64,000 bases of DNA from Streptomyces roseifaciens (GCF_001445655.1 NZ_LNBE01000006.1:124001-188000), one strand, 5' to 3'. Positions 54,008 through 62,738 are shown, counted from the stretch's first letter. Notes: generated by a model not told the origin, from the sequence alone. A program made the numbers and translations.

Positions 54008-54038
54008 TTGACCTCAAGCTTGCTTGAGATTCCATCCT
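54008..54038 (+). promoter_or_regulatory. MerR/SoxR-like promoter of the DHA2 exporter
   Basis: CCTCAAG-CTTG-CTTGAGA (54012-54029) matches the layout of SoxR boxes. It lies between a TTGACC -35 (54008-54013) and a CATCCT -10 (54033-54038) with a 19-bp spacer, the over-long spacing typical of MerR-type activators. Confidence 0.7.
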
Positions 54039-54077
54039 TGAGTCATCGCCTCACGCCAAGGGATGGATGGAACGACG

Positions 54078-55742
54078 ATGACGGACACAGCTGCTGCTCC
54101 GGGTTCCCCGGGCGCCCCGGTGATCGACCGGCGCCGTATGAGACTGGTCATGGCCGGCCTGATGCTCGGCCTGTTCATGTCGGCGCTCGACCAGACCATC
54201 ATCTCCGCGGCGCTCCGCACCATCGCCGACGACCTCAACGGCCTCTCGCAGCAGGCCTGGGCCAACACCTCGTACATGATCACCTCGGTGATCACCACGG
54301 CCCTCTACGGCAAGCTCTCCGACATCTACGGGCGCCGGCCGCTCTACGTCATCGCCGTGACGGTCTTCGTCGTCGGCTCGGTGCTGTGCGGGCTCGCCCA
54401 GTCCATGGTGATGCTGTCGGTCTTCCGGGGCATCCAGGGACTCGGTGCGGGCGGTCTGATGAGCCTCGCGTTCGCCATCCTGGCCGACCTGCTGCCGCCC
54501 GCCGAACGCAGCCGCTACCAGGCCTGGTTCGGTGCCGTCTTCGGCGTCTCGGCCGTGGTCGGACCGGTCGTCGGCGGGTTCTTCGCCGGGCTGGACAGCT
54601 TCGCCGGTGCCGCCGGCTGGCGCTGGGCCTTCTTCATCAACGTGCCGATCGGCATCGCCACCGTCCTGATCGTCCTCAGCCAGGTGCGCGTCCAGAACGA
54701 CCGCTCCAAGGACAAGCCGGACATCGCCGGGGTCATCACGCTCGTCCTCTTCCTGGTGCCCGTGCTCTTCGCCGTCGAAGAAGGGCCGAAGTGGGGCTGG
54801 GGCTCGGCCGGCACGCTGGGGCTGTTCGCCGTGGGGGCCGTGGGGCTCGTGCTGTTCGTGATGGCACAGCGGCGGGCCGGTGGTGCCGCCCTGCTCCCCA
54901 CCCCCATGTTCCGCAGCCCCGTCTTCACCCTCTACAACGCCGTCAACACGATCGTCGGCGCCGCCGTCTTCGGCTCGCTCGCCGTCCTCCCGCTCTACCT
55001 CCAGATCGTCAAGGGCCTCTCGCCGACCCAGGCCGGCCTGATGATGCTCCCGCAGACCTTCGGCATCATCGTCGCCGGGCGGCTGTGCAGCGCCTACGTC
55101 ACGCGTACGGGCCGCTTCAAGGGCGCCATGCTCACCGGCATCGTGCTCATCATGGCCGGCACGTTCTGGTTCGCGACGTTCGGCGCCGACACGGCCCTGT
55201 GGCAGCCCGCGGCCGCCGCCGCCGTCATGGGCATCGGCATCGGCGTGTGCTGGCAGGTCATGCTGGTCGCCATCCAGCGGGGCCTGGAACCGCAGTACAT
55301 GGGCGCCGGCATCGGGTCCTTCGCCTTCTTCCGCTCCATCGGCGGCACCGTCGGCATCAGCGTCTTCTTCTCGCTCTTCTTCGGCTCGGTGGGCGGCCGG
55401 ATCTCCGACGCCTACGCCGGCGCCGCCTCCGACCCGGGCTTCAAGGAGGCCCTCGCCGACCCGTCCGTGACGTCCCAGCCCGCCAACCAGACCCTGCTCG
55501 CCGGCCGCAACGGCGCCGTCTCCCTGGACGACAGCTCCTTCCTGGCCCACGCCGACGCCCGCCTGGCCCACCCCTTCCTCGAGGGCATGGCCCAGGCCAT
55601 GCAGACGGTCTACCTGGTGAGCGGCTTCCTGCTGGCCCTGGGCCTGGTCATGGCCCTCATCCCCAGGGACCGCCGCCCGGAGGCCGATGCCGCAACGGCT
55701 CCCTCGGCTCCGTCACCGAAGAAGGTCGCGGCACATCAGTGA
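54078..55742 (+). CDS. MFS multidrug exporter (DHA2/EmrB-QacA type)
   Basis: The 554-aa protein has 14 membrane segments; motif A is seen as GKLSDIYGRRPL, and a motif C-like GAGGLMSLAFAIL follows. The ATG giving MTDTAAAPG is chosen; an in-frame ATG 15 bp upstream is also possible. Such pumps export lipophilic drugs by proton antiport. The SoxR-like promoter suggests induction by redox-cycling compounds. An insertion between TM13 and TM14 (ADPSVTSQPANQTLLAG) faces outside. A strong hairpin follows. Confidence 0.93.
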   Translation: MTDTAAAPGSPGAPVIDRRRMRLVMAGLMLGLFMSALDQTIISAALRTIADDLNGLSQQAWANTSYMITSVITTALYGKLSDIYGRRPLYVIAVTVFVVGSVLCGLAQSMVMLSVFRGIQGLGAGGLMSLAFAILADLLPPAERSRYQAWFGAVFGVSAVVGPVVGGFFAGLDSFAGAAGWRWAFFINVPIGIATVLIVLSQVRVQNDRSKDKPDIAGVITLVLFLVPVLFAVEEGPKWGWGSAGTLGLFAVGAVGLVLFVMAQRRAGGAALLPTPMFRSPVFTLYNAVNTIVGAAVFGSLAVLPLYLQIVKGLSPTQAGLMMLPQTFGIIVAGRLCSAYVTRTGRFKGAMLTGIVLIMAGTFWFATFGADTALWQPAAAAAVMGIGIGVCWQVMLVAIQRGLEPQYMGAGIGSFAFFRSIGGTVGISVFFSLFFGSVGGRISDAYAGAASDPGFKEALADPSVTSQPANQTLLAGRNGAVSLDDSSFLAHADARLAHPFLEGMAQAMQTVYLVSGFLLALGLVMALIPRDRRPEADAATAPSAPSPKKVAAHQ

Positions 55743-55757
55743 CGCGCGCGCAGCAAT

Positions 55758-55796
55758 GCGAGCAGGGCCCGGGTCACAGACCCGGGCCCTGCTCGC
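55758..55796. terminator. Terminator of the DHA2 exporter
   Basis: This is a perfect 18-bp stem (GCGAGCAGGGCCCGGGTC and complement) with an ACA loop, 16 bp past the stop. It also faces the remnant gene on the other strand. Confidence 0.88.
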
Positions 55797-55798
55797 CA

Positions 55799-56290
55799 TC
55801 AGTCGCCGTCGCCGGTCAGCAGATCGGCGACGGGCAGCCGCACGGAGACTGTGCCTCCCGGATTGAGAGCCACCAACACCTCCGGCGGAAGGTGTTCGAG
55901 CAACGTCCGGCACGGGCGGCGCTGCAACGTCGGCGCGGAGGCTGGGGCCTGCTCGGCGCTAGTGAAGACGGGGACGAAAGTGCCCGGTCGTCGGCGTACG
56001 ACGCGATTCCCGGCCCTTCGCCCGGGACGGGAAGACCATGTCCTGCCGCAGGGCGGCTCGCACTGCGGCGTCGGAGCTCTAGCCGGTGGCGGCGAGCTGC
56101 ATCGCCGCCACGGTAGCGGGGATTGTGCTGGAGTGCGCCGGACAGCTCCCTGCGCTCGTCGACCTTCCACGCGCCGACGATGCCGGACGGCGGCACCTCG
56201 CTGGCGGGGTCGAAGTCGGGGTCCACGGCGTACACCCAGCCGCCGGGCCGGGTAGCGGCTTCAGCGCGCAGGGTGTCGGTTGTCGGCGGC
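55799..56290 (-). pseudogene. Decayed type VII secretion-associated / SseB-like gene
   Basis: Three pieces of one protein are spread over different frames. The first has GGWVYAVDPDFDPASEVPPSG and ends near HNPRYR (56101). The second continues as AVRAALRQDMVF in a shifted frame with an in-frame TAG around 56081. The third shows TFVPVFTSAEQAP and LLEHLPPEVLVALNPGG in the third frame. The parts match the order of Streptomyces type VII secretion-associated SseB-like proteins. Two frameshifts and a stop make it non-functional. It may be a relic of an earlier effector locus, next to the present toxin operon. Confidence 0.72.
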
Positions 56291-56308
56291 ACCGGCCTGA
56301 GGCCCCGC

Positions 56309-56674
56309 TCACCCTGTGGGCATTCCCTTTGCATTGGCTTCCCGTAGGCTCTCCCACATTTCGGAATACTCGGGTGTGATGGATTCGAGGGTGCCGCCGC
56401 CACGCTCGACCAAGACAAGAGCTACCGAGATGAAGCCGCTAAGCAAAGATCTGAAAGCCTTGTTGTTCGAGTTCTGATAGGTCGCCAATAGGCTGTCGAT
56501 GAATTTTGAGAATTCGCGTATGGAGATCTCGCATTCATCTTCGATGACAGGTCCGAGTCCCGTCTCTTCGCCGGTCAGGTGAGACAGGATCTCGGCCTGT
56601 CCTAGGAACACTCTGGCGACAGAGTTCGAGGGGTTCCAGATGTCTTCGTCGCCCATTTGGAAATAGCAGCTCAT
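56309..56674 (-). CDS. Probable immunity protein of the nuclease-like toxin
   Basis: The 121-aa protein starts at the ATG of MSCYFQMGDEDIW, overlapping the toxin stop (ATGA); a start three codons earlier is also possible. It is a small acidic helical protein (REFSKFIDSLLATYQN, then LLSGFISVALVLVERGGG), with no signal peptide. Its position directly after a toxin tip and its lower GC content than its surroundings are typical of immunity genes in polymorphic toxin loci. The family is not recognised. Confidence 0.65.
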   Translation of the reverse strand: MSCYFQMGDEDIWNPSNSVARVFLGQAEILSHLTGEETGLGPVIEDECEISIREFSKFIDSLLATYQNSNNKAFRSLLSGFISVALVLVERGGGTLESITPEYSEMWESLREANAKGMPTG

Positions 56675-58125
56675 TCTGCCCACCTGACCTTCACCCTAGA
56701 TCCTGGGTTCCTTGATTCCCATTCTTTTATACCAGACTCCACTGCGGCCCTGAAGTCTGGAGTCGCTCCGGGCTGTGTGAAATCCAGCCCGAGGGGGGCT
56801 TGTTCGTAGCCCTCCATGTGCGGACGGGCGCGCACGTAGGAATCCAATTTTTTGTGCACGTGCTTGTTGATCCATTTGTCGACGTCTACTCGGGGGTCCT
56901 GTCCGGTTGCCGTTTTCTCTTCCCATAGTGTTCCGTCGCGGATGCTGTCGATATCAGTGATGGTGTCCGACAGGTTGTTCAGGTCGTCCACCACATAGTT
57001 TGTATCCCCTTCGCGAGGGGGTCGTATTCGGTTCGACAAGCCGTCCTCGCCGACTGTCGCCATCCGATCCATTTTTGGTGGCGAAGGTGACTCGAGGCTG
57101 CTTGTATCTTCGGGGTTTGGTGTATCGCCGCCACTGCTGTGCTCGACTGGGACGTCCTGGAACGACGGCATGGAAATTCCGTCAGGGGGGAGTTCTGCTT
57201 CATCGGACGGATCTGGTGCATCGTCGGGGTCCCATTCCGGTGCCTCGGCAGTAGTTGCCGGTGAGCGTTCCGCAGCGTCGGCTGTGCTGGTGTCGTGCGG
57301 CTCGGTGGGATCTGGGGCTTCGTCCGGATCACCCGCACTTTCGGAGCGCGAAGGTGCTTTTGCCTCTTCTGCTGTTTCCTCCGGCGGCCCCTCTGCCTCA
57401 GCTGTTGGTGCGGTCTCGGCGGTGGGCGGTTCTGGTGCGTTGTGGGACTCGTCCTCAAACCTGGGCCCGGAGTCAGGTGACGGCTCAGGCTTGTCGGCCT
57501 CCGCCGAGCCCTCGGGTTGATCAGGTTCCTGACCTTCGTCGGGGCTTAGGGTCTCCGGTGTCTGGTCCGGCTCGGTGGAATCGGCTGCTTCTACAGTGCG
57601 TTCGGTCCCGCTGCCGGGAGATTCGGACACGTCTGCCAGCTCAGCAGCAGCCTCATCTTTGGGCCGTGACGTCTCGTCCGCATCCGGCGGCTTAGTCGGC
57701 TCCTGCGCCTCCCTCGTCTTCTCGGAGGGGTCAGGGGCGTCTTCTGTGTCCTCCGGCTGCTCCTTCTTTCCTACTTCTGCCTCTCCCGCTTCCGTCGGCT
57801 CTGGTGCAGTGTCGGGTGCCTCCCCCTCGTCAGAAGCCTCGCCTCCGTCCTTCGGCCCAGCGGGTGCTTCCACGGGCTCGGGCTCTTCCTCTTCCCTCGC
57901 GGCATCTTCCGCTTTCGTCGGCTCCGGTGCGTCGTCGTCGGAAGTCCCTCCCGCAGCTGCGACGTCGCCGCCGGATTCCGGCACCTGCTCAGGCGGCGTC
58001 TCGGGGGAGGAGGTCGGCTCAGGCGCTTCCTGGGCCTGCGTCGGTTCGGGCGCCTCGTCCGTACCGGATTCCGCGGTTGGCGGCTGCTCGGGTGGTCTCT
58101 CGGTCTCGGTGGGGCGATCGCTCAT
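56671..58125 (-). CDS. Acidic repeat protein with nuclease-like toxin tip
   Basis: The 484-aa protein starts MSDRPTETERPPEQPP, nearly identical to the protein at 58535. Residues about 1-330 are a disordered stalk with APEPT/APDPS-type repeats and very high Glu/Asp/Pro. The last about 105 residues form a compact domain: VVDDLNNLSDTITDIDSIRDG, LWEEKTATGQD (E-x-K-like core at about 402-404), KWINKHVHKKLDSYVRARP, and a conserved hydrophobic APLGLDF. This resembles restriction-endonuclease-fold toxin tips of polymorphic toxins. The tip has lower GC content than the stalk. It is coupled upstream and downstream by ATGA overlaps. Confidence 0.72.
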   Translation of the reverse strand: MSDRPTETERPPEQPPTAESGTDEAPEPTQAQEAPEPTSSPETPPEQVPESGGDVAAAGGTSDDDAPEPTKAEDAAREEEEPEPVEAPAGPKDGGEASDEGEAPDTAPEPTEAGEAEVGKKEQPEDTEDAPDPSEKTREAQEPTKPPDADETSRPKDEAAAELADVSESPGSGTERTVEAADSTEPDQTPETLSPDEGQEPDQPEGSAEADKPEPSPDSGPRFEDESHNAPEPPTAETAPTAEAEGPPEETAEEAKAPSRSESAGDPDEAPDPTEPHDTSTADAAERSPATTAEAPEWDPDDAPDPSDEAELPPDGISMPSFQDVPVEHSSGGDTPNPEDTSSLESPSPPKMDRMATVGEDGLSNRIRPPREGDTNYVVDDLNNLSDTITDIDSIRDGTLWEEKTATGQDPRVDVDKWINKHVHKKLDSYVRARPHMEGYEQAPLGLDFTQPGATPDFRAAVESGIKEWESRNPGSRVKVRWAE

Positions 58126-58535
58126 GACTTAGTTCTCGTTCGGCTTCGGCCGGCATCAGCTCCGGCATCCGCATCGGTATGGGCAGCAGAGGTATTCCTG
58201 CGGTACAGCCGCACCCACGGCAGCGTCTTCCTCTTCCACGCCGCTTGGGCGACGTGGATGAAGCCGCAGGCGCGGTAGTCGTCGACGGTGTTGGCGATTT
58301 CCGCTACCCAGTCCGCCGTGCGGGACCACCACTCGGGCTGGGCGGCCGAGGTCTTGGGGTAGTCGGCCACGCGCTTCTTCAGCTCGTCGCCGTGCGGCCA
58401 ACGCCGCTGTCGCCGCCCGTCCGCGTGGCGCGCAGCGGTATCGGCAGCCTTCGCAGTCGGCGAAGGGGCGAGCGCAGGGTCGTAACCTCCTGTTGTCCTG
58501 GAAGCCTTGGGGAGCTCGTAAATGGTTGGTGCCAT
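58122..58535 (-). CDS. Duplicated C-terminal domain of the HerA ATPase
   Basis: The 137-aa frame starts at an ATG overlapping the upstream TAA (TAATG). It matches the HerA C-terminus: DELKKRVADYPKTSAAQPEWW, WVAEIANTVDDYRA and HVAQAAWKRKTLPWVRLYR. Its first half reads in a different frame from the parent (the FADCEGC zinc-like part is frame-shifted) and then returns, so two compensating shifts keep the frame open. It could be a working adaptor for the next acidic protein, or a decaying fragment. The same ATGA coupling as in the parent is kept. Confidence 0.6.
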   Translation of the reverse strand: MAPTIYELPKASRTTGGYDPALAPSPTAKAADTAARHADGRRQRRWPHGDELKKRVADYPKTSAAQPEWWSRTADWVAEIANTVDDYRACGFIHVAQAAWKRKTLPWVRLYRRNTSAAHTDADAGADAGRSRTRTKS

Positions 58536-59827
58536 TACCCGTCACCTGCGGCGCCGTCGCCCTCGTTCGAGGTCACGAACCTCCGCCGGTTGTTTCCGGA
58601 GCGCAGCCTGATCCATGTGTCGTCGGCCTCGGGGTCGGGATCCAACTCGTCGAAGCCGTCCAGCGCCCCGTCCGTCGGGGTCAGGTCGTCCGGCCCGTCA
58701 CCCGAGCGGCGACCACCGGAGGGCCGTCCCCCCTGTTCCGGGTCCGGGTCCGCTGCGGGAACGTCGTCCTTCGGGGCCTCTGACCCAGTGGCCGGATCGG
58801 GGGCTTCCTCCGGGTTGTCCGGGGGTTCGGTCGCCGAGGGCGCCTCGGTGTCCGGCTCCTGTTGGTCTTCCGGCGCACGCCTCGCGTGGGTGTCCTGAGG
58901 CTTGGCAGGTTCGGGGGCTTCGTCCGGGTCGTCCGGGCCGTCCGGGGCCTCAGCGCGCGAGGCCGTTTCCGCTGCTTTCTCCGCCGGCTTCGGTGCGGCG
59001 TCGGCTGGTTCCGGGGCGTCGTCAGGGGACTCGGGTGTGTTCTGCGACCCTTCCGATGATGCGGCCGGTTCAACCGCTTCAGCCGGTTCAGCCGGCTCGG
59101 GCGCCTCGTCCGTATCGCGCGCATCCGCAGGCTCCGGGGCGTCTTCCGTGGACTCGTCGGCGTCCTCGGCGTCCTCGGTGTCTTCTGTGTCCTCCGCTTC
59201 CTCCGGCTCCTCTGCGTCCTCTTCCTCCTCCTCGTCCTCCTCCGCTTCCTCCTCCTCGTCTTCCATGTCTTCCTCGTCTTCTTCCTCGGCCTCCTCGTCC
59301 TCTTCCGTGTCCTCCGGGTCTTCAGACTCCTCCGGTTCCTCCGCGTCCTCCGACTCCTCAGGGTCCTCCGGCTCTTCCGCCGCCTCCGACCCCTCGGCCT
59401 TCTCCGGCTCCTCGGCCTGCTCCGCCTCCTCCGGTTTCTCTGCCTCCGTCGGCTCCGGCGCGGCGTCGGACGCCTCACTCCCGTCGGAATGCTCGCCCCC
59501 GTCAGAGGACTCGCCACCGTCCTCGGGCTCAGTGGGCTCTTCCGCCGGCTCGGATGCGCCCTCCGCCTCCGCCTCCGCCCCCGCCGGCTCGGGCGCATCC
59601 TCCGCCTCCGCCGGCTCCGGTGCGTCGTCGGAAGCCTCGCCCCCGTCGGAGGCCTCGCCCGATTCGGGCGACTGCTCAGGTCGCTCTGCCGGCTCTGCCG
59701 GCTCAGGCGCGGACGGTTCGGGTGCGTCCTGCGCCTCCGTGGGTTCCGGGGCCTCGTCCGCCGCCCCGGATTCCGGGGACGGCGGTTGCTCGGGGGGCTC
59801 TTCTCTCTCGGTGGGGCGGTCGCTCAT
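58535..59827 (-). CDS. Very acidic repeat protein (carrier without recognised toxin)
   Basis: The 430-aa protein starts MSDRPTEREEPPEQPP. It is almost wholly disordered, with a central run of about 80 residues dominated by Glu/Asp (e.g. EEDEEAEEEDEEDMEDEEEEA, shortened) and many APEPA repeats. The C-terminus (DDTWIRLRSGNNRRRFV) is a short basic-aromatic segment, not a known toxin. It shares its N-terminus and repeat style with the protein at 56671. Its start overlaps the HerA stop (ATGA). It may be the resident effector or a carrier that lost its tip. Confidence 0.72.
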   Translation of the reverse strand: MSDRPTEREEPPEQPPSPESGAADEAPEPTEAQDAPEPSAPEPAEPAERPEQSPESGEASDGGEASDDAPEPAEAEDAPEPAGAEAEAEGASEPAEEPTEPEDGGESSDGGEHSDGSEASDAAPEPTEAEKPEEAEQAEEPEKAEGSEAAEEPEDPEESEDAEEPEESEDPEDTEEDEEAEEEDEEDMEDEEEEAEEDEEEEEDAEEPEEAEDTEDTEDAEDADESTEDAPEPADARDTDEAPEPAEPAEAVEPAASSEGSQNTPESPDDAPEPADAAPKPAEKAAETASRAEAPDGPDDPDEAPEPAKPQDTHARRAPEDQQEPDTEAPSATEPPDNPEEAPDPATGSEAPKDDVPAADPDPEQGGRPSGGRRSGDGPDDLTPTDGALDGFDELDPDPEADDTWIRLRSGNNRRRFVTSNEGDGAAGDG

Positions 59828-62733
59828 GACTCAGTTCTCGCACCAGCACCAGCACCGGCCCCGGTGGCAGCCCCGCCCCCAGCCCCGCCCCCGCCCCCGC
59901 CTCCGGCAGCAACCCCAGCCCCGCCCCCGGCATTGCTGCGATACAGCCGCACCCACGGCAGCGTCTTCCTCTTCCACGCCGCTTGGGCGACGTGGATGAA
60001 GACGCAGGCGCGGTAGTCGTCGACCGCGTCCGCCGCCGCGCCCGGCGGGGCTACGGTGTCGGCGATTTCCGCGACCCAGTCCGCCGTGCGGGACCACCAC
60101 TCGGCCTGGGCGGCCGAGGTCTTGGGGTAGTCGGCCACGCGCTTCTTCAGCTCGGTCCCGTGCTCCGGCCACACCGCTGTCGCCGCCCGTGAGCGGAACG
60201 CGCAGCGGTGCCGGCAGCCCTCGCAGTCGGCGAAGGGGGCGAGGGCCGCGTCGACGGCCGGTGTTGTGGCGGCGAAGGCGCGGAAGCGGTCGGCCAGTTC
60301 CGCGTTGCCGGCGAGCGGCGCCCGCGCGACCCCGGTCTCCGCGGCCGCCTCGGCGCGTACGTTCGGGACCCGGATGAGGGCCGGCCGGTCGATGCCGTCG
60401 TGGTGGGCGAAGGCCTGGAACGGTTCCAGGGACGACGCGAACCGCTCCTGGTCGGGGGAGAACCGCATCGTGCCGCCGATCAGCTCCCGGTCCGTGGCGG
60501 ACGGCAGGCGGTGCATGACCTTCAGGTTGGTGTTCTTGTACGCGTCCTCGATGAGCTTCTCGGGGACCTGTTCGACGATCACCAGGCCTTCCCCGTACTT
60601 GCGGTTCTCGGCGAGCGTGTTGGCGAAGGCCTGCGCCGCGCGGGCCTGCGCGTTGCCCTCCTTGCCGTCCCCGCCGGAGGCGACGGGGCGCCCGAGCAGC
60701 CGGTGGGCCTCCTCGATGACGGTGACGTGGGAGAGCCCGTCGCCCCGCCGGGTCGCCTTGTAGTGCTCCGTCATGGTCTGCAGGATCAGCGCGGTGACGA
60801 GGGACTGTTCCTTCTCGTTGTCGCCGACGCCGGCCAGCTCGATGACGACCGGGCGGTTGAGGAGCTCCTCGACGGGGTACGAGCGTGCGCAGTCCAGCGT
60901 GCTGCCGCAGGCGCCCTCCGCGAGGGATTCGGCCCGCAGCCTGGACGCGGCGATGATGTTGTCCTTGACCTCGCCGGAGTACCCGAGCTGGTCGCACTCC
61001 TTGCGCATCTCGGCGATGAAGTCGCGGAGGGTGGGCCACGCCCCGTCGTGGGCGGGCGTGGAGACGTCGGTGGGGACGATGCCCTTCCGCGCGTACGTGT
61101 TGCGCAGGGCCTTGTTGTAGATGGCCGGCAGGGGGTCCCAGAGGCCGAACGCCGCGTCGAAGCAGGCGAGCAGTCCGGCGGTGTGGGTGCTGATCCGGAC
61201 CCCGTGCGGCACCTCGAAGGGGTTGAGCCGGAACGGCGCCGTGTTCTCGTCGCCGACGGTGAGGACGAGGAGGTCCTCGAAGCCGGGGCGGGTGGCGAGC
61301 CAGCGGTAGTCGTCGAGCTCGGAGTTGACCGGTTCCAGCACGAGGAACGGCACCTTGTGGTCCCGCCAGAGCTGCTGGGTGAAGGCCAGGGTCGTGTTGG
61401 TCTTGCCCGAGCCGGTCGTCCCGACGAACAGCGCGTGCCGGGAGAGGGACCCCAGCTCCACGCCGAGCGGCCCGGCCGGCGCGCCGTGCACCAGCTGCCG
61501 GCCGAGTTCGATGGCGGGGCCTTGCGGCCGGTAGTCGGTTTCCAGGGCCATGTCAGGCCTGCGTACGGGGAAGCCGGTCATGTGCCCGTGCACGGCGAGG
61601 GGAAGCCGCAGCGCCGCACCCGCCTCCCGCGCGTCGACCAGCTCGGAGAGCAGGCGCAGCGGCGGCGACAGCGGTTCGGGCAGCTGCCAGCGCTGGTCGC
61701 CGCCCCAGCGGGCGTGCTCCAGCGTCGTGATGCCGGTCCACGCCGCGGCCAGCTCCGGCGGAGCCGGCCGTACGGTGACGTGGGCCGGGCCGGTGAAGGT
61801 CTCGGTCAGTGCGGTGCCCTGGCCGGGCCGTTCCTGCGGGGAGACCGTGGCGCCGACGAGTTCGGCGAGGGACTCGGGGAGCGGGTTCGGGGAGGCGAGC
61901 GCGATGCGGATGCGGAAGGCGCGGTCGGTGTAGCGGCGCGCGGCGTCCGCGTACACCTTCGCCGCGTCCACGGCGAAGTTGTCCGGGGAGAGCTGGGTCG
62001 CCGGGCCCCACAGGCCCTCCGGCAGCTGTCCCGGCGTCCCCAGCCGCCCGTAGTGGGTGGCGATCTGGTGCAGCATCGGTCCGAGGTCGTCGGGCACCCG
62101 GTACGGTTCGAGGCCGACCGTCAGCATGAGCGGGTACGGGTGTGCCGCGACCGCCTGCCACAGCGCGTCCCACGGTGGCGCCGCGGCGGTGAACGGCTGC
62201 GGGGCGAGGTAGTACTGAACGCCCGCGTCGGGCCGGTTGGGCAGGCCCGTCCGGTAGCGCTTGCGGATCTCGGCCAGGCCGGCCGGGTCGGGGGTGAACG
62301 GCGTGAGCCACCGCGCCACTTCGGCCGCGTCCTCGACCGGGGCGGCGTGCACGTGGTGCGGCAGCTGCCCCAGCCGGTCGCGGAGCGCGAGGGCCGCCGC
62401 GACCGCGGACTCCTGTGCCGCGGCCGGATCGTGCGGGTCGTCGCCGCGCACCCGGGCCAGCAGCGCGCACGAGATCCTGCGCGTGGCCGGGTCCGTCAGA
62501 TAGCGCAGTTCGATGCGCGTGTCGTGGTGGGTGTCCCACTGGCCCGCCAGCCAGGCCGCCTCTGCGGCGACCGCCTTGATCCGGCGCTCTTCCTCGGGGA
62601 GGTCGGCGTACTCCCGGGTCTCGGTGAGGTCGGCGGCGGCCTCGATGCGAACGGCCGCCCAGGCCCACACCGACGTGCCGTTGCCGACGGTCAGGACGCC
62701 CGGCGGGGGCGTCCTGTCGCTCTGCTGGTCCAT
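59824..62733 (-). CDS. HerA/DUF87-type ATPase with Cys-rich C-terminal domain
   Basis: The protein is 969 aa from the ATG of MDQQSDRTPPP; a GTG 18 bp upstream is also possible, and neither has a clear ribosome site. The central HerA-like ATPase has Walker A VGTTGSGKT (about 437-445) and Walker B VTVIEEAH (about 670-677). The N-terminal about 400 residues are a separate domain. The C-terminal about 130 residues hold FADCEGCRHRCAF (a CxxCxxxC metal-site candidate) and WVAEIADTV, HVAQAAWKRKT, then a Gly/Ala tail. HerA-type rings pump DNA or proteins. The C-terminal domain is duplicated at 58122. Confidence 0.87.
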   Translation of the reverse strand: MDQQSDRTPPPGVLTVGNGTSVWAWAAVRIEAAADLTETREYADLPEEERRIKAVAAEAAWLAGQWDTHHDTRIELRYLTDPATRRISCALLARVRGDDPHDPAAAQESAVAAALALRDRLGQLPHHVHAAPVEDAAEVARWLTPFTPDPAGLAEIRKRYRTGLPNRPDAGVQYYLAPQPFTAAAPPWDALWQAVAAHPYPLMLTVGLEPYRVPDDLGPMLHQIATHYGRLGTPGQLPEGLWGPATQLSPDNFAVDAAKVYADAARRYTDRAFRIRIALASPNPLPESLAELVGATVSPQERPGQGTALTETFTGPAHVTVRPAPPELAAAWTGITTLEHARWGGDQRWQLPEPLSPPLRLLSELVDAREAGAALRLPLAVHGHMTGFPVRRPDMALETDYRPQGPAIELGRQLVHGAPAGPLGVELGSLSRHALFVGTTGSGKTNTTLAFTQQLWRDHKVPFLVLEPVNSELDDYRWLATRPGFEDLLVLTVGDENTAPFRLNPFEVPHGVRISTHTAGLLACFDAAFGLWDPLPAIYNKALRNTYARKGIVPTDVSTPAHDGAWPTLRDFIAEMRKECDQLGYSGEVKDNIIAASRLRAESLAEGACGSTLDCARSYPVEELLNRPVVIELAGVGDNEKEQSLVTALILQTMTEHYKATRRGDGLSHVTVIEEAHRLLGRPVASGGDGKEGNAQARAAQAFANTLAENRKYGEGLVIVEQVPEKLIEDAYKNTNLKVMHRLPSATDRELIGGTMRFSPDQERFASSLEPFQAFAHHDGIDRPALIRVPNVRAEAAAETGVARAPLAGNAELADRFRAFAATTPAVDAALAPFADCEGCRHRCAFRSRAATAVWPEHGTELKKRVADYPKTSAAQAEWWSRTADWVAEIADTVAPPGAAADAVDDYRACVFIHVAQAAWKRKTLPWVRLYRSNAGGGAGVAAGGGGGGGAGGGAATGAGAGAGARTES

Positions 62734-62738
62734 GGTGC

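Noticed and set aside
58156..58545. Alternative frame over the duplicated ATPase tail as a separate gene
   Set aside because: It holds only the displaced FADCEGC piece of the ancestral frame; useful as proof of a frameshift, not as a gene.
57170..59999. Long Ser/Gly-rich plus-strand frames opposite the acidic proteins
   Set aside because: They mirror the GAG/GAC/CCG repeat codons of the minus-strand genes; composition explains the open frames and no start context or family is visible.
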